This document shows positions 1 to 8,053 of a stretch of DNA of 9,183 nucleotides, piece after piece; within the stretch, counting starts at the first letter, position 1; every line of letters starts with the position of its first letter. The translations under genes and the position numbers were made by a program. The stretch comes from CAVXAE01 sp044225565 (lineage in GTDB: Bacteria; Pseudomonadota; Gammaproteobacteria; Steroidobacterales; Steroidobacteraceae), in contig JBGAIL010000206.1 in NCBI GenBank assembly GCA_044225565.1, positions 1 to 9,183 on the forward strand, given 5' to 3'. The notes below the pieces were generated by a model that was not told the DNA's origin, did no database searches, and saw only the letters and a list, made by a program, of their open reading frames with translations.

Positions 1-1619
1 ACATGGCGGCGCATCCGGGCTCGAACCTGCTGATCCTCTCCGACCGCGCCTCGAACGTGAACCGGCTCATCCGCATCATCCGCCGCATCGATCAGGAAGG
101 CGACGCGGCGGTGGAGGTGGTGCCGCTGCAGAACGCCTCGGCCGCGGAAGTGTCGCGCATCATCAACGCGCTCTACCAGCAACAGGGCGCCGAAGGCGGC
201 GCGCAGTCTTTCAAGATCGCGGCGGACGAGCGCTCGAACAGCATCCTGGTGAGCGGCGAGCAGGCGCAGCGCCTGCGCATCAAGACGCTCATCGCGCACC
301 TCGACACGCCCATGGAGAACGGCGGCGACACTCAAGTGCGCTACCTCCGCTATGCGGACGCCGAGAAGATCGCTACCAAGCTCAAAGAGCAGATCACGGG
401 CGTGGCGCAAGCGGCCGCGGCAGGGGGCGCTGCCGCGCAAGGCGGGCCAGCGGCCCAGGCCGACAAGAACGTGATCATCTGGGCAGATCCCGAGACGAAT
501 GCGCTCATCATCACCGCGCCGCCGAAGGCGATGCGCTCGCTCACTACCATCATCGACAAGCTCGACATCCGCCGCGCCTCGGTGCTCGTCGAGGCGATCA
601 TCGTCGAGGTGTCGCAGGACAAGAGCGCGGAGCTCGGCGTCAACTGGGCCGCGTTCGACAACTCCGACGATGCCCGCTTCCCGGCGGGTGGCTTCCTGAG
701 CCCGGTCGGCGGTGGCACGCTCGTCGATCTGGTCAATGCGGCCGACAATCCGTCCAAGGCCGATCCGAGCAAGCTCCTCGGAACCACCATCGGCATCGGT
801 CGCATCACCGATTCCGGCGTGAACTTCGGGGCCATGCTGCGCGCCCTGCGCGGTGACAGCGACAACAACGTCATCGCGACGCCTTCGACGCTCACCATGG
901 ACAACCAGGAGGCGAAGCTCGAGGTCGCCCAGGAAGTGCCGTTCGTCACGGGCCAGTACACCAACACCGGTGGCAACAACAACGGCAACGTCAACCCCTT
1001 CCAGACCATCCAGCGCGAGAAGGTCGGCACCATCCTCAAGGTGACGCCGCAGATCAGCGCCGACGACAGCGACACCGTGATGCTGAAAATCGAGCTCGAG
1101 AGCTCGAACATCGCGCAGAGCTCGCAGGGCGCCGTGGATCTCATCACCAACACCCGCACCGTCAACACCACCGTGATGATCGAAGACGGCGGCGTCGTGG
1201 TGCTCGGCGGTCTGATCTCGGACAACTCGACGCGTGGCGAGCAGCGCGTGCCCTTCCTCGGGCGCATCCCGCTCATCGGCCTCGCGTTCAAGACCCGCAA
1301 CGGGCGCTCCACCAAGAGCAACCTGATGGTCTTCATCAAGCCGAAGATCCTGCGTGACGGCACGCAGATGGCCATCGAGACCAATTCGAAATACAACTAC
1401 ATGCGCGACGAGCAGAAAAAGACGCACCGGCGCGAGCTGCTGCCCATCCTGCCGGGCGTGCCGGAGCCGAAGCTGCCCGAAGCGCCGCCGATCCCGCCCG
1501 CGAGCTCCACTCCGAAGGCGCCCACCTCGAGCACCGACAAGGAGAAGGCCGCTAAAGAGACGGACGAGGCCGAGAAAACGGCTGAGCAGGCGGCGCCCGC
1601 CGAGACACCGAAGCAATGA
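1..1619 (+). CDS. gspD: Type II secretion system secretin GspD (5' end cut by window)
   Basis: Outer-membrane secretin of the T2SS. It forms the multimeric gated channel through which folded periplasmic proteins leave the cell. The reading frame is open to the left edge, and the first visible ATG (position 3) falls inside the N1 domain (AAHPGSNLLILSDRASN), so it is not the true start. The signal peptide, N0 and most of N1 are missing, perhaps 150-200 residues judging from usual family length. Counting from position 3, N2 covers about residues 36-103 and N3 about 110-190, with an Ala/Gly-rich insert at 133-154. The secretin domain follows, with VPFVTG at 312-317, an Asn/Gly-rich loop at 322-331, GGVVVLGGLISD at 396-407 and VPFLGRIPLIG at 416-426. 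The last ~60 residues are a Pro-rich then Ala/Glu/Lys-rich tail that may serve pilotin contact or be disordered. The stop overlaps the gspE start (ATGA), which points to translational coupling. Confidence 0.95.
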   Translation, partial: MAAHPGSNLLILSDRASNVNRLIRIIRRIDQEGDAAVEVVPLQNASAAEVSRIINALYQQQGAEGGAQSFKIAADERSNSILVSGEQAQRLRIKTLIAHLDTPMENGGDTQVRYLRYADAEKIATKLKEQITGVAQAAAAGGAAAQGGPAAQADKNVIIWADPETNALIITAPPKAMRSLTTIIDKLDIRRASVLVEAIIVEVSQDKSAELGVNWAAFDNSDDARFPAGGFLSPVGGGTLVDLVNAADNPSKADPSKLLGTTIGIGRITDSGVNFGAMLRALRGDSDNNVIATPSTLTMDNQEAKLEVAQEVPFVTGQYTNTGGNNNGNVNPFQTIQREKVGTILKVTPQISADDSDTVMLKIELESSNIAQSSQGAVDLITNTRTVNTTVMIEDGGVVVLGGLISDNSTRGEQRVPFLGRIPLIGLAFKTRNGRSTKSNLMVFIKPKILRDGTQMAIETNSKYNYMRDEQKKTHRRELLPILPGVPEPKLPEAPPIPPASSTPKAPTSSTDKEKAAKETDEAEKTAEQAAPAETPKQ

Positions 1620-3115
1620 GCAGCGCGGTCGTCACCGCGCCCGAGCTCACCGCCGCGGCCCGGCGGCTGCCTTTCGCCTTCGCCAAGCGCCACGGCGTGC
1701 TGGTGATGAAGATCGAGAACGGCGCGGCCGAATGTGCCTGCCGCGAGAACCCTTCCGCGCTGGCGCTGGCCGAGGTACGGCGGTACCTGCGCATGCCCAT
1801 GAAGCTCGAGCGCGTGAACGAAGCCGCGTTCGACGCACTGCTGCGGCAGGCCTATGAAGCAGGCTCGGACGCCATGCAGGCGGCCGAAGGTCTGGACGAT
1901 GCCACCGACCTAGCCCATCTCGCGCAGGAGCTGCCCGAGCAGGCCGATCTGCTCGAGAGCGAGGACGATGCGCCGATCATCCGCCTGATCAATGCGGTGC
2001 TCACGCAGGCCGTGAAGGAGAATGCCTCCGACATCCACGTGGAGCCCTTCGAGAACCGTCTGGTCATCCGCTTCCGTGTGGACGGCGTGCTGCGCGAGGT
2101 GTTGCAGTCCAAGCGCGCCGTCGCGCCCCTGGTCGTTTCCCGCATCAAGGTGATGTCGAAGCTCGACATCGCGGAGAAGCGCCTGCCCCAGGACGGGCGC
2201 ATCTCGCTGCGCATCGCCGGCCGTGCCGTGGACGTTCGCGTGTCCACCATTCCTTCCGGCCACGGCGAGCGCGTGGTGCTGCGTCTGCTGGACAAGCAGG
2301 CCGGCCGTCTCGATCTCACCGCGCTCGGCATGGACCCGACCACCGAGAAGCTCATCGACGAGCTGATCCACAAGCCGCACGGCATCCTGCTGGTCACGGG
2401 CCCCACGGGCTCGGGCAAGACCACTACGCTGTATGCGGCGCTCGAGCGGCTGAACGACAACACCCGCAACATCATGACGGTCGAGGACCCGATCGAGTAC
2501 TACATCGACGGCATCGGCCAGACGCAGGTGAACACCAAGGTCGAGATGACCTTTGCGCGCGGCCTGCGCGCCATCCTGCGCCAGGACCCCGACGTCGTGA
2601 TGGTCGGTGAGATCCGTGACCTCGAGACCGCGCAGATCGCCGTACAGGCGAGCTTGACCGGCCACCTCGTGCTGTCCACGTTGCACACCAACACGGCGGT
2701 GGGCGCAGTCACGCGCCTGCGGGACATGGGCATCGAGCCGTTCCTGCTCTCCTCCAGCCTCATCGGTGTCATCGCCCAGCGCCTGGTGCGCGTGTTGAAC
2801 GCGGACACCCGCCAGGGCTTCGAGGCCGGCGAGTATGAGCGCAGGCTGCTGAACATCGGGCCGGAAGAGCCCTCGCCCACGCTCTATCATCCGGGGCGCG
2901 ATGCGGGCGGCGGCTATCGGGGACGCTCCGGCATCTACGAGCTGGTCATGGTCGACGACCAGATGCGCACCATGATCCACGACGGCGCCGCCGAACACGA
3001 GCTCGAGCGGTATGCTCGCACGCTCACGCCGTCCATCCGCGAGGACGGGCGCGCCAAGGTGCTGCGCGGCGAGACGACGATCGAAGAGGTATTGCGGGTC
3101 ACTCGTGAAGACTGA
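1616..3115 (+). CDS. gspE: Type II secretion system ATPase GspE
   Basis: Cytoplasmic hexameric ATPase that powers pseudopilus assembly in the T2SS; in the family it docks on GspL and GspF. It is 499 residues long, normal for the family. The ATG at 1616 is supported by the ATGA overlap with gspD and by the N-terminal motif LPFAFAKRHGVLV typical of GspE N1 domains. Visible ATPase motifs are Walker A GPTGSGKT (residues 262-269), Asp box VEDPIE (289-294), Walker B QDPDVVMVGEIRD (323-335) and His box TGHLVLSTLHTNTA (348-361). The C-terminal segment QRLVRVL (388-394) and GYRGRSGIYELV (from 433) normally flank a four-cysteine zinc-binding insert. Here the insert (about 395-432) is present in length but has no cysteine at all. 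No frameshift is seen. The gene most likely shares an operon with gspD. Confidence 0.97.
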   Translation: MSSAVVTAPELTAAARRLPFAFAKRHGVLVMKIENGAAECACRENPSALALAEVRRYLRMPMKLERVNEAAFDALLRQAYEAGSDAMQAAEGLDDATDLAHLAQELPEQADLLESEDDAPIIRLINAVLTQAVKENASDIHVEPFENRLVIRFRVDGVLREVLQSKRAVAPLVVSRIKVMSKLDIAEKRLPQDGRISLRIAGRAVDVRVSTIPSGHGERVVLRLLDKQAGRLDLTALGMDPTTEKLIDELIHKPHGILLVTGPTGSGKTTTLYAALERLNDNTRNIMTVEDPIEYYIDGIGQTQVNTKVEMTFARGLRAILRQDPDVVMVGEIRDLETAQIAVQASLTGHLVLSTLHTNTAVGAVTRLRDMGIEPFLLSSSLIGVIAQRLVRVLNADTRQGFEAGEYERRLLNIGPEEPSPTLYHPGRDAGGGYRGRSGIYELVMVDDQMRTMIHDGAAEHELERYARTLTPSIREDGRAKVLRGETTIEEVLRVTRED

Positions 3116-3122
3116 TTGACTG

Positions 3123-3150
3123 GGAAAAAGTCGCCTGCGGCGCTTTTTCC
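3123..3150 (+). terminator. Inverted repeat with intrinsic-terminator shape between gspE and gspF
   Basis: Seven bases after the gspE stop, GGAAAAAG (3123-3130) is the exact reverse complement of CTTTTTCC (3143-3150). Inside them CGCC (3132-3135) pairs with GGCG (3139-3142) around a TGC loop, with T3131 bulged. This gives a GC stem followed by five T and preceded by five A, the shape of a bidirectional Rho-independent terminator. Its place inside a presumed operon suggests partial termination or an mRNA processing/stability element rather than full stop. The inverted repeat is seen directly; its function is inferred. Confidence 0.5.
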
Positions 3151-3169
3151 GGACCACGGCTTCGTTTCC

Positions 3170-3197
3170 GGCCGCAAAAAACGCGGTTTCTGCGGCC
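3170..3197. repeat. Second inverted repeat upstream of gspF
   Basis: GGCCGCA (3170-3176) and TGCGGCC (3191-3197) form a perfect 7-bp stem. An inner AAA/TTT pairing with one bulged C is possible around the loop. The repeat ends 8 bases before the gspF ribosome-binding site, so in the mRNA it could affect gspF translation or protect the transcript. No T run follows it, so it is not terminator-like. No function is established. Confidence 0.4.
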
Positions 3198-3205
3198 TGC
3201 TTCAT

Positions 3206-3218
3206 GGGGGATTAGTTG
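3206..3218 (+). promoter_or_regulatory. Ribosome-binding site that fixes the gspF TTG start
   Basis: GGGGG at 3206-3210 lies 5 bases before TTG at 3216-3218. The TTG is followed by codons for GAFEYTALD, the conserved beginning of GspF proteins. The only nearby ATG (3204) hits a stop three codons later, so TTG is the best start. Confidence 0.6.
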
Positions 3219-4390
3219 GGCGCCTTCGAATACACCGCACTGGACTCGGCCGGCCGCGAGCGCAAGGGCATCCTCGAGGGCGACGGCGCTCGCCAGGTGA
3301 GGCAGCAGCTGCGCGAGCAGCAGCTGTTGCCCGTCACCGTCACCGAGGTGGCGCAGAAGGAGGCCAAGGCACAAGCCTCGTTCTCCTTCGGGCGCCGCGT
3401 CTCGCCGGCGGACCTTTCCCTCTTCACACGCCAGCTCGCCACGCTGGTGCGCGCCGGCCTGCCGCTCGAGGAATCCCTGCTCGCGGTTTCCCAGCAGACC
3501 GAGAAGCCTCGCGTGCAGAGCATCATCCTGGGGGTGCGCTCCCGAGTGATGGAAGGCCATACGCTCGCGGACGCCTTCACCGAGTTCCCGCGCGTGTTCC
3601 CCGAAATCTACCGGTCCACCGTATCGGCGGGCGAGCAGTCCGGTCATCTCGATGGGGTTCTCGAGCGCCTGGCGGACTACACCGAGGGGCGCGAGCAGAT
3701 CCGCCAGAAGGTGCTCGGGGCGATGATCTACCCGATCGTCCTCACCATCATGTGCTTCGGCATCGTCTCGGGCCTGCTGGTGTACGTGGTGCCCAAGGTG
3801 GTGGAGGTGTTCGAGTCGAGCCGCGCCAAGCTGCCGTTCATCACCCGGGCGCTCATCGGAACCAGCGATTTCCTCCGTGAGCACGGCATCTGGCTGTTGT
3901 TGGGCATCGTGGCCGCCGTGGTGCTGTTCCTGCGGTGGCTGCGCAATCCGGCGGCCCGCAGGCGCTACCATCACTTCGTATTGCGGTTGCCAGTCATCGG
4001 CAAGCTGGCTCGCGGCTTCAACACTGCGCGGTTCACGCGCACGCTCAGCATCCTCACCGCGAGCGCCGTACCCGTGCTCGAGGCAATCGACCTGTCGATG
4101 TGGACGCCGTCAATGGAAGCGCGCAACGCGTGCGTGAAGGCGCGCCTGACGCTCACTGCAGTGAGCAAGCTGTTCTCCACTATTCACCTTTATTTCGAGC
4201 GGCGAGTCGAGCGGCGAGCTCGAGAACATGCTCGAGCGCGCAGCGATCAGCCAGGAGCGCGAGCTCGATGGCCTGCTGGCCGCCCTGGTCGGCCTGCTCG
4301 GCCCGCTGCTCATTATCGTGATGGGCGTCTTCGTCATGGGCATCGTTTTGCAATACCCGTGCCGATGAGATGAACCAGCTCATTCATTGA
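3216..4390 (+). CDS. gspF: Type II secretion system platform protein GspF, 3' third frameshifted
   Basis: Polytopic inner-membrane platform protein of the T2SS, thought to link GspE ATPase activity to pseudopilus growth. From the TTG start the first ~294 residues are clean: N-terminal GAFEYTALD, the first T2SS-F domain with SAGEQSGHLDGVLERL (137-152), a hydrophobic segment at about 170-192 and another at about 224-241. Conservation breaks just after LEAIDLS (ends 4097). It then resumes in other frames: AQRVREGA near 4118-4141, HLISSGESSGELENML around 4180-4230 if one T of the TTT at 4187-4190 is dropped, then QERELDGLLAALVGLLGPL up to GIVL near 4350, and finally MNQLIH plus TGA at 4370-4390. 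The uninterrupted frame instead runs to 4373 with an arginine-rich, non-homologous tail. The intended gene therefore ends at 4390 and appears a few codons short. This is either a real pseudogene or local sequence error, and I favour error. Confidence 0.85.
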
Positions 4391-4453
4391 ACTCTGCAAC
4401 GGCGTCTCACTATTTTTTCCCATCTTCTTCCTGCGCGACACGTTCGGCGGAAC

Positions 4454-4697
4454 ATGAGCGAGAAGACCGAAGCGGATGAATTGACGACGAGGACGTCGAC
4501 GAGCTGCTCGATGGCGGCGAGGACGTCGACCTCGACCGCGTCAACAAGGACCTCGACCTCGCCAATCGTCATGCCCGCGCAGCCGGAGATCCCGCATTTG
4601 CGCCGCCTCGAGCGGTTGCGCGAGGACAAACGCTTCGCCGAGCTGGTGAGCGAGGACTTCGACATCGAGGACCAGCCCGGCGTCTCGGGTGCGCCTC
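4454..4697 (+). CDS. Small acidic hypothetical protein, frameshifted
   Basis: I do not recognise a named family. ATG at 4454 gives MSEKTEADE. One base is then missing near 4478-4482 (AAA to AA would explain it), and the next frame reads DDEDVDELLDGGEDVDLDRV and continues through DLDLANRHARAAGDPAF to about 4599. One extra base near 4600 returns to the first frame, which reads RRLERLREDKRFAELV followed by SEDFDIED. The resulting product is an acidic N-terminal half plus a charged, probably helical Arg/Glu half, about 80 residues in all, with no membrane segment. In the single ATG frame the middle becomes an implausible Thr/Ser/Arg run, which supports the two-shift reading. The 3' end is uncertain: no stop appears before the frame runs into the opposite-strand dnaE2 end, so the end given is approximate. 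A weak GGCGG lies just before the start. Confidence 0.45.
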
Positions 4698-7600
4698 TCA
4701 ATGGAAGTCGCGGGAGCGCGTCATCAGCTCCCGCAGCAGCGAAGTACGGTCGCTCAGATGATGGGCGATCACGTGCGTCACCCCGCTCTCCCTCTGCAGC
4801 TCGCCGTGCACCTCGAGCAGCCGTGACGCGACCAGCGGCCGGCGCTCCCGGTCACCGAGGCGTTGCCACACGATGACGTTCACCGGGCCGGTCTCGTCCT
4901 CCACCGTGACGAACGTGACGCCCTTGGCACTGCCCGGATGCTGACGCATGAGCACGATGCCGGCCACGATCACCCGGGTGCCGCCCGGCATGTACGCCAG
5001 ATCCGCGGCGCGAGACCATCCCTCTTCCTCCAGCTGGTCGCGCAACAGCTTCATCGGATGTGTGCCGAGCGTGAGGCTGAGCGACCGATAGTCCGCCAGC
5101 ACCGTCTCCCAAGGCGTAGGCGCATGCAGCAGCGGCGTGCCTTCCTCCCGGTCGCCGGGCTCGCAGGCCGCCGGCGCAAGCGGCAAAGGCTTCTCGGTGC
5201 CCGCCACTTCCCAGAACGCCTTGTGCCGATGCCCACTCAGGTCCGTGAGTGCGCCGGCGGCAGCCAGTGCTTCGAGATCGCCGCGATCGAGCGCAGCCCG
5301 CTCGGCGAGATCCTGCACGCTGGAATACGAACGCATGGCCCGCGCTTCGGGAATGCGCTGTGCGCCCGCCTTCGACAACGATTTCACCATGCAGAGCCCC
5401 AGGCGCAGCGCGGGCTCGCCGTCCAGGCGGCGTTCGAGGGTGCAGTGATACCTGCTATGCTCGACGCGCGCCGGCCGGACCTCGACTCCGTGGTCCCGCG
5501 CATCGCGCACGAGTTGCGCGGGTGCATAAAAGCCCATGGGCTGGCTGTTGAGCAGAGCGCAGGCGAAGGCAGCAGGCTCGTAGTACTTGAGCCACGCGGA
5601 GTCGTACACCAGCAGGGCGAAGCTTATCGCGTGCGCCTCAGGGAAGCCGTATTCGCCGAATCCTTCGATCTGCCTGAAGATGCGTTGCGCGAATTCCTCG
5701 CTGTATTCGCGCGCGCGCATGCCGTCGATCAGCTTGTCCCGGAACGTATTGATGCTGCCGTGCCGTTCCCAGCCTCCCATGGACCGGCGCAATGCATCAG
5801 CCTCTCCAGGCGTGAAACCCGCCGCCACGATCGCCAGCTCCATCACCTGCTCCTGGAAGATCGGCACGCCGAGCGTGCGCTTAAGAACCGCCTGCACCTC
5901 CGGCCGCGGATAGTCGACGAGACTGGGATCCTCCCGACGCTTGAGATAGGGATGCACCATATCGCCCTGGATCGGCCCGGGCCTCACGATGGCCACTTCG
6001 ACCACGAGGTCGTAGAAAGTCTTGGGCTTGAGGCGCGGCAGCATCGACATCTGCGCGCGCGATTCCACCTGGAATACGCCGATGGTGTCGGCATCCTGGA
6101 TCATGCGGTACACCGCGGGATCCTCGTTGGGCAGATGCCCCAGAGCGAGCCCTCCGGGAACGTAGCGGTCACGCCCGCGATAGTCGTTCACCAGCTCGAA
6201 GCCGCGACGCAGGGCCGACAGCATGCCCAGCCCGAGCACGTCCACCTTGAGCAGGCCGAGGTCGTTGAGGTCGTCCTTGTCCCATTGCACGACGGTGCGG
6301 TCCTTCATCGCAGCGTTCTCGATGGGCACCAGCTCGTCGATCGGGCCTTCGGAGATGACGAAGCCGCCCACGTGTTGGGACAGATGCCGCGGAAATCCCA
6401 CGAGCTGTGGGGTGAGCTCGAAGATGTGCCGCACTGCAGGCCGATCCGGGTCCAGACCCAGTTCGCGGATACGCCGGCCCAGCTCCTTCATGTCATCCCA
6501 CCATTGCAGCGCGCCTGCCAGAGAGTCGATCTCCTGTGGCTCGAATCCGAGAGCCCTGGCGAGATCTCGCAGAGCGCTGCGCGGGCGATAGCAGATCACC
6601 GTGGCGGCCAGCGCGGAGCGCTCGCGCCCGTATTTCTGGTAGATGTACTGGATGATCTCCTCGCGTCGCTCGTGCTCGAAGTCGATGTCGATGTCCGGAG
6701 GCTCGCCCCGCTCACCGCGCTCCTTCGAGATGAAGCGACCCGTGAGCAGCTTCATCTTTGCGGGATTCACAGCGGTGACCCCAAGGCAATAGCACACGAC
6801 GGAATTCGCGGCCGAGCCGCGCCCCTGGCACAGGATTCTCAGCCGCTCCGCCTCTTTCACGATGTCGCGGACAGTGAGGAAATACGCTTCGTATCGCAGC
6901 TCGGCAATGAGCTGCAGCTCCTCTTCGATCGTCCCGCGGATATGCTCCGGCACGCCTTTCGGCCAGCGGCGGGCAGCACCCGATTCCGTGAGCTTGCGCA
7001 GATGCGTCGTCGGCGTCTCCCCCTCCGGCACCAGCTCCCGCGGATGTCCTTGACGCAGCTCGCCGAGATCGAACCGAGCAGCGCTCGGCGATGCACAGGG
7101 TCTCTTCCAGCAGACGGTGCGGATAAAGCTTTACCAGGCGCTCACGCTCGCGCAGATGGCGCTCGCCGTTCGGGTAAAGGCGCATGCCGGCCTTCGCGAG
7201 CGGAACGTTGAGCCGGATGGCGGTGACCGCATCCTGGAGCTTGCGGCGGGCACGCACGTGCATGTGCACGTCGCCGCTCGCGACCAGCGGCACCTCGAGG
7301 GAATGACCGATGCGCGAGAGTGCGGCGAGCTTGCGGTCGTCCGCGCCCCCGAGATGGCGCTCGACCGCAGTCCACAGCCGGCCGTCGAATCGACCTTTCA
7401 GCCAGTGGAGCTCGGATTCATCGGCCGGGAAGCGGGGGAGCCAGAGGATGAGGCAGCCTTCGAGCGAGCCCGCGACGTCCGGGCGCTCGAGCCGGTAGCT
7501 GCCCTTCTGCGCCGCACGACGCCCCCGGGTGATGAGGCGACAGAGGGATGCGTAAGCCCGCCTGTCCGCGGCCAGGGCGGCGAAGCGCAGCCCGCAGGCG

Positions 7601-7830
7601 AGCCGGAATTCGGCGCCGACGATGAGCTTGAGGGGGTTGCCGAGTTGCTTGAGTCTCGTGCGGGCACGCACCACCCCTGCGACGGAGCATTCGTCGGTGA
7701 TCGCAAGCGCGGCATACCCCAGCTGGCACGCGCGGTCGACGAGCTCTTCAGGGCGGGAAGCACCCCGCAGGAAAGTGAAGTTGCTGAGGCAGTGCAGCTC
7801 GGCATAACCGGCCGTCGCGGAGCCGTTCAT
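4698..7830 (-). CDS. dnaE2: Error-prone DNA polymerase DnaE2/ImuC, one frameshift near 7074
   Basis: C-family polymerase of the SOS mutasome. With ImuA and ImuB it extends past DNA lesions and causes damage-induced mutation. The start ATG (7828-7830) is followed by GYAELHCLSNFTFLRGAS, the usual opening of the PHP domain in this family. The frame runs clean to residue 252 (AERCS), where one extra base at about 7074 breaks it. Skipping that base continues as FDLGELRQGHPRELVPEGE and restores a 1043-residue protein, the normal size. In joined numbering the polymerase motifs are CQGRGSAANSVV (334-345), PDIDIDF (378-384, two catalytic Asp) and KVDVLGLG (third Asp near 530). An OB-fold lies at about 949-1006, and the protein ends SRDFH, typical for ImuC. 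All catalytic Asp are intact, so only the frameshift questions function. It lies downstream of imuB on the same strand. Confidence 0.93.
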
Positions 7831-8053
7831 CGAAGCGAGCGCCCCGGGCAGCGGGCCGTCGGAGGCTCATCGGTCACGCACGAAGATTCAGATGCTCCCT
7901 TCTGCGTGCCGGCCCGCCGATTCGCTGGGTTGTGCCATCCGTAAGCGCCACCTGCTTGTCGCCATCCGTGTGCGCACCACGTCCGCGCCTCGCCGCACGC
8001 ATTGCGTTCCCCGAATCCGCACCCGCCGGCCCGCTGCCCGCGGCACTCGCTTC
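7831..8053 (-). other. imuB-dnaE2 intergenic spacer, 223 bp
   Basis: No confident gene is visible between the imuB stop and the dnaE2 ATG. An in-frame TGA 13 codons before the ATG shows that dnaE2 does not extend upstream in its frame. The stretch holds one imperfect inverted repeat (7875-7908) and a 42-codon minus-strand reading frame (7874-8002) preceded by GGGGA, which I cannot assign. I saw no CTG-N10-CAG pattern of the kind LexA binds in many proteobacteria. imuB and dnaE2 genes often lie close together or overlap, so this gap is longer than expected. Confidence 0.6.
7875..7908. repeat. Imperfect inverted repeat in the imuB-dnaE2 spacer
   Basis: CACGCA (7875-7880) pairs with TGCGTG (7903-7908), and GAAG (7882-7885) with CTTC (7899-7902). 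C7881 is bulged and the loop is 13 bases. It lies about 45 bases upstream of the dnaE2 start. No T run follows on either strand, so it is not a clear terminator. It may be a weak mRNA structure or chance in GC-rich DNA. Confidence 0.3.

Noticed and set aside
350..1396. 348-codon minus-strand open frame opposite gspD
   Set aside because: Ser/Met/Thr-rich shadow of the secretin gene with no motif of its own.
1910..3205. 431-codon minus-strand open frame opposite gspE
   Set aside because: It has no recognisable motif, and the plus strand encodes a complete GspE with all ATPase motifs. Its composition is typical of a reverse-frame shadow.
3116..3880. 254-codon + strand frame starting right after gspE
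   Set aside because: It overlaps the clean part of gspF in another frame and gives an Arg/Gly/Ala-rich product. The gspF frame has strong homology and a good ribosome-binding site.
4489..4530. 12-bp direct repeat GAGGACGTCGAC, two copies 30 bp apart, as a repeat array or binding-site pair
   Set aside because: Both copies encode Glu-Asp-Val-Asp in the same frame of the small acidic protein, so coding for an acidic repeat explains them.
4863..7211. 782-codon open frame on the + strand opposite dnaE2
   Set aside because: It is an antisense shadow in GC-rich coding DNA. Its product is His/Arg/Leu-rich without recognisable motifs, while the minus strand carries clear DnaE2 catalytic motifs.
7874..8002. 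42-codon minus-strand frame in the imuB-dnaE2 spacer as a gene
   Set aside because: It has a fair GGGGA before its ATG, but no recognisable sequence and too short a length to support from one genome. It is mentioned only as part of the spacer.
7831..8053. LexA/SOS box directly before dnaE2
   Set aside because: I found no CTG-N10-CAG pattern in the spacer. The SOS promoter of such cassettes usually lies before imuA, outside this window.
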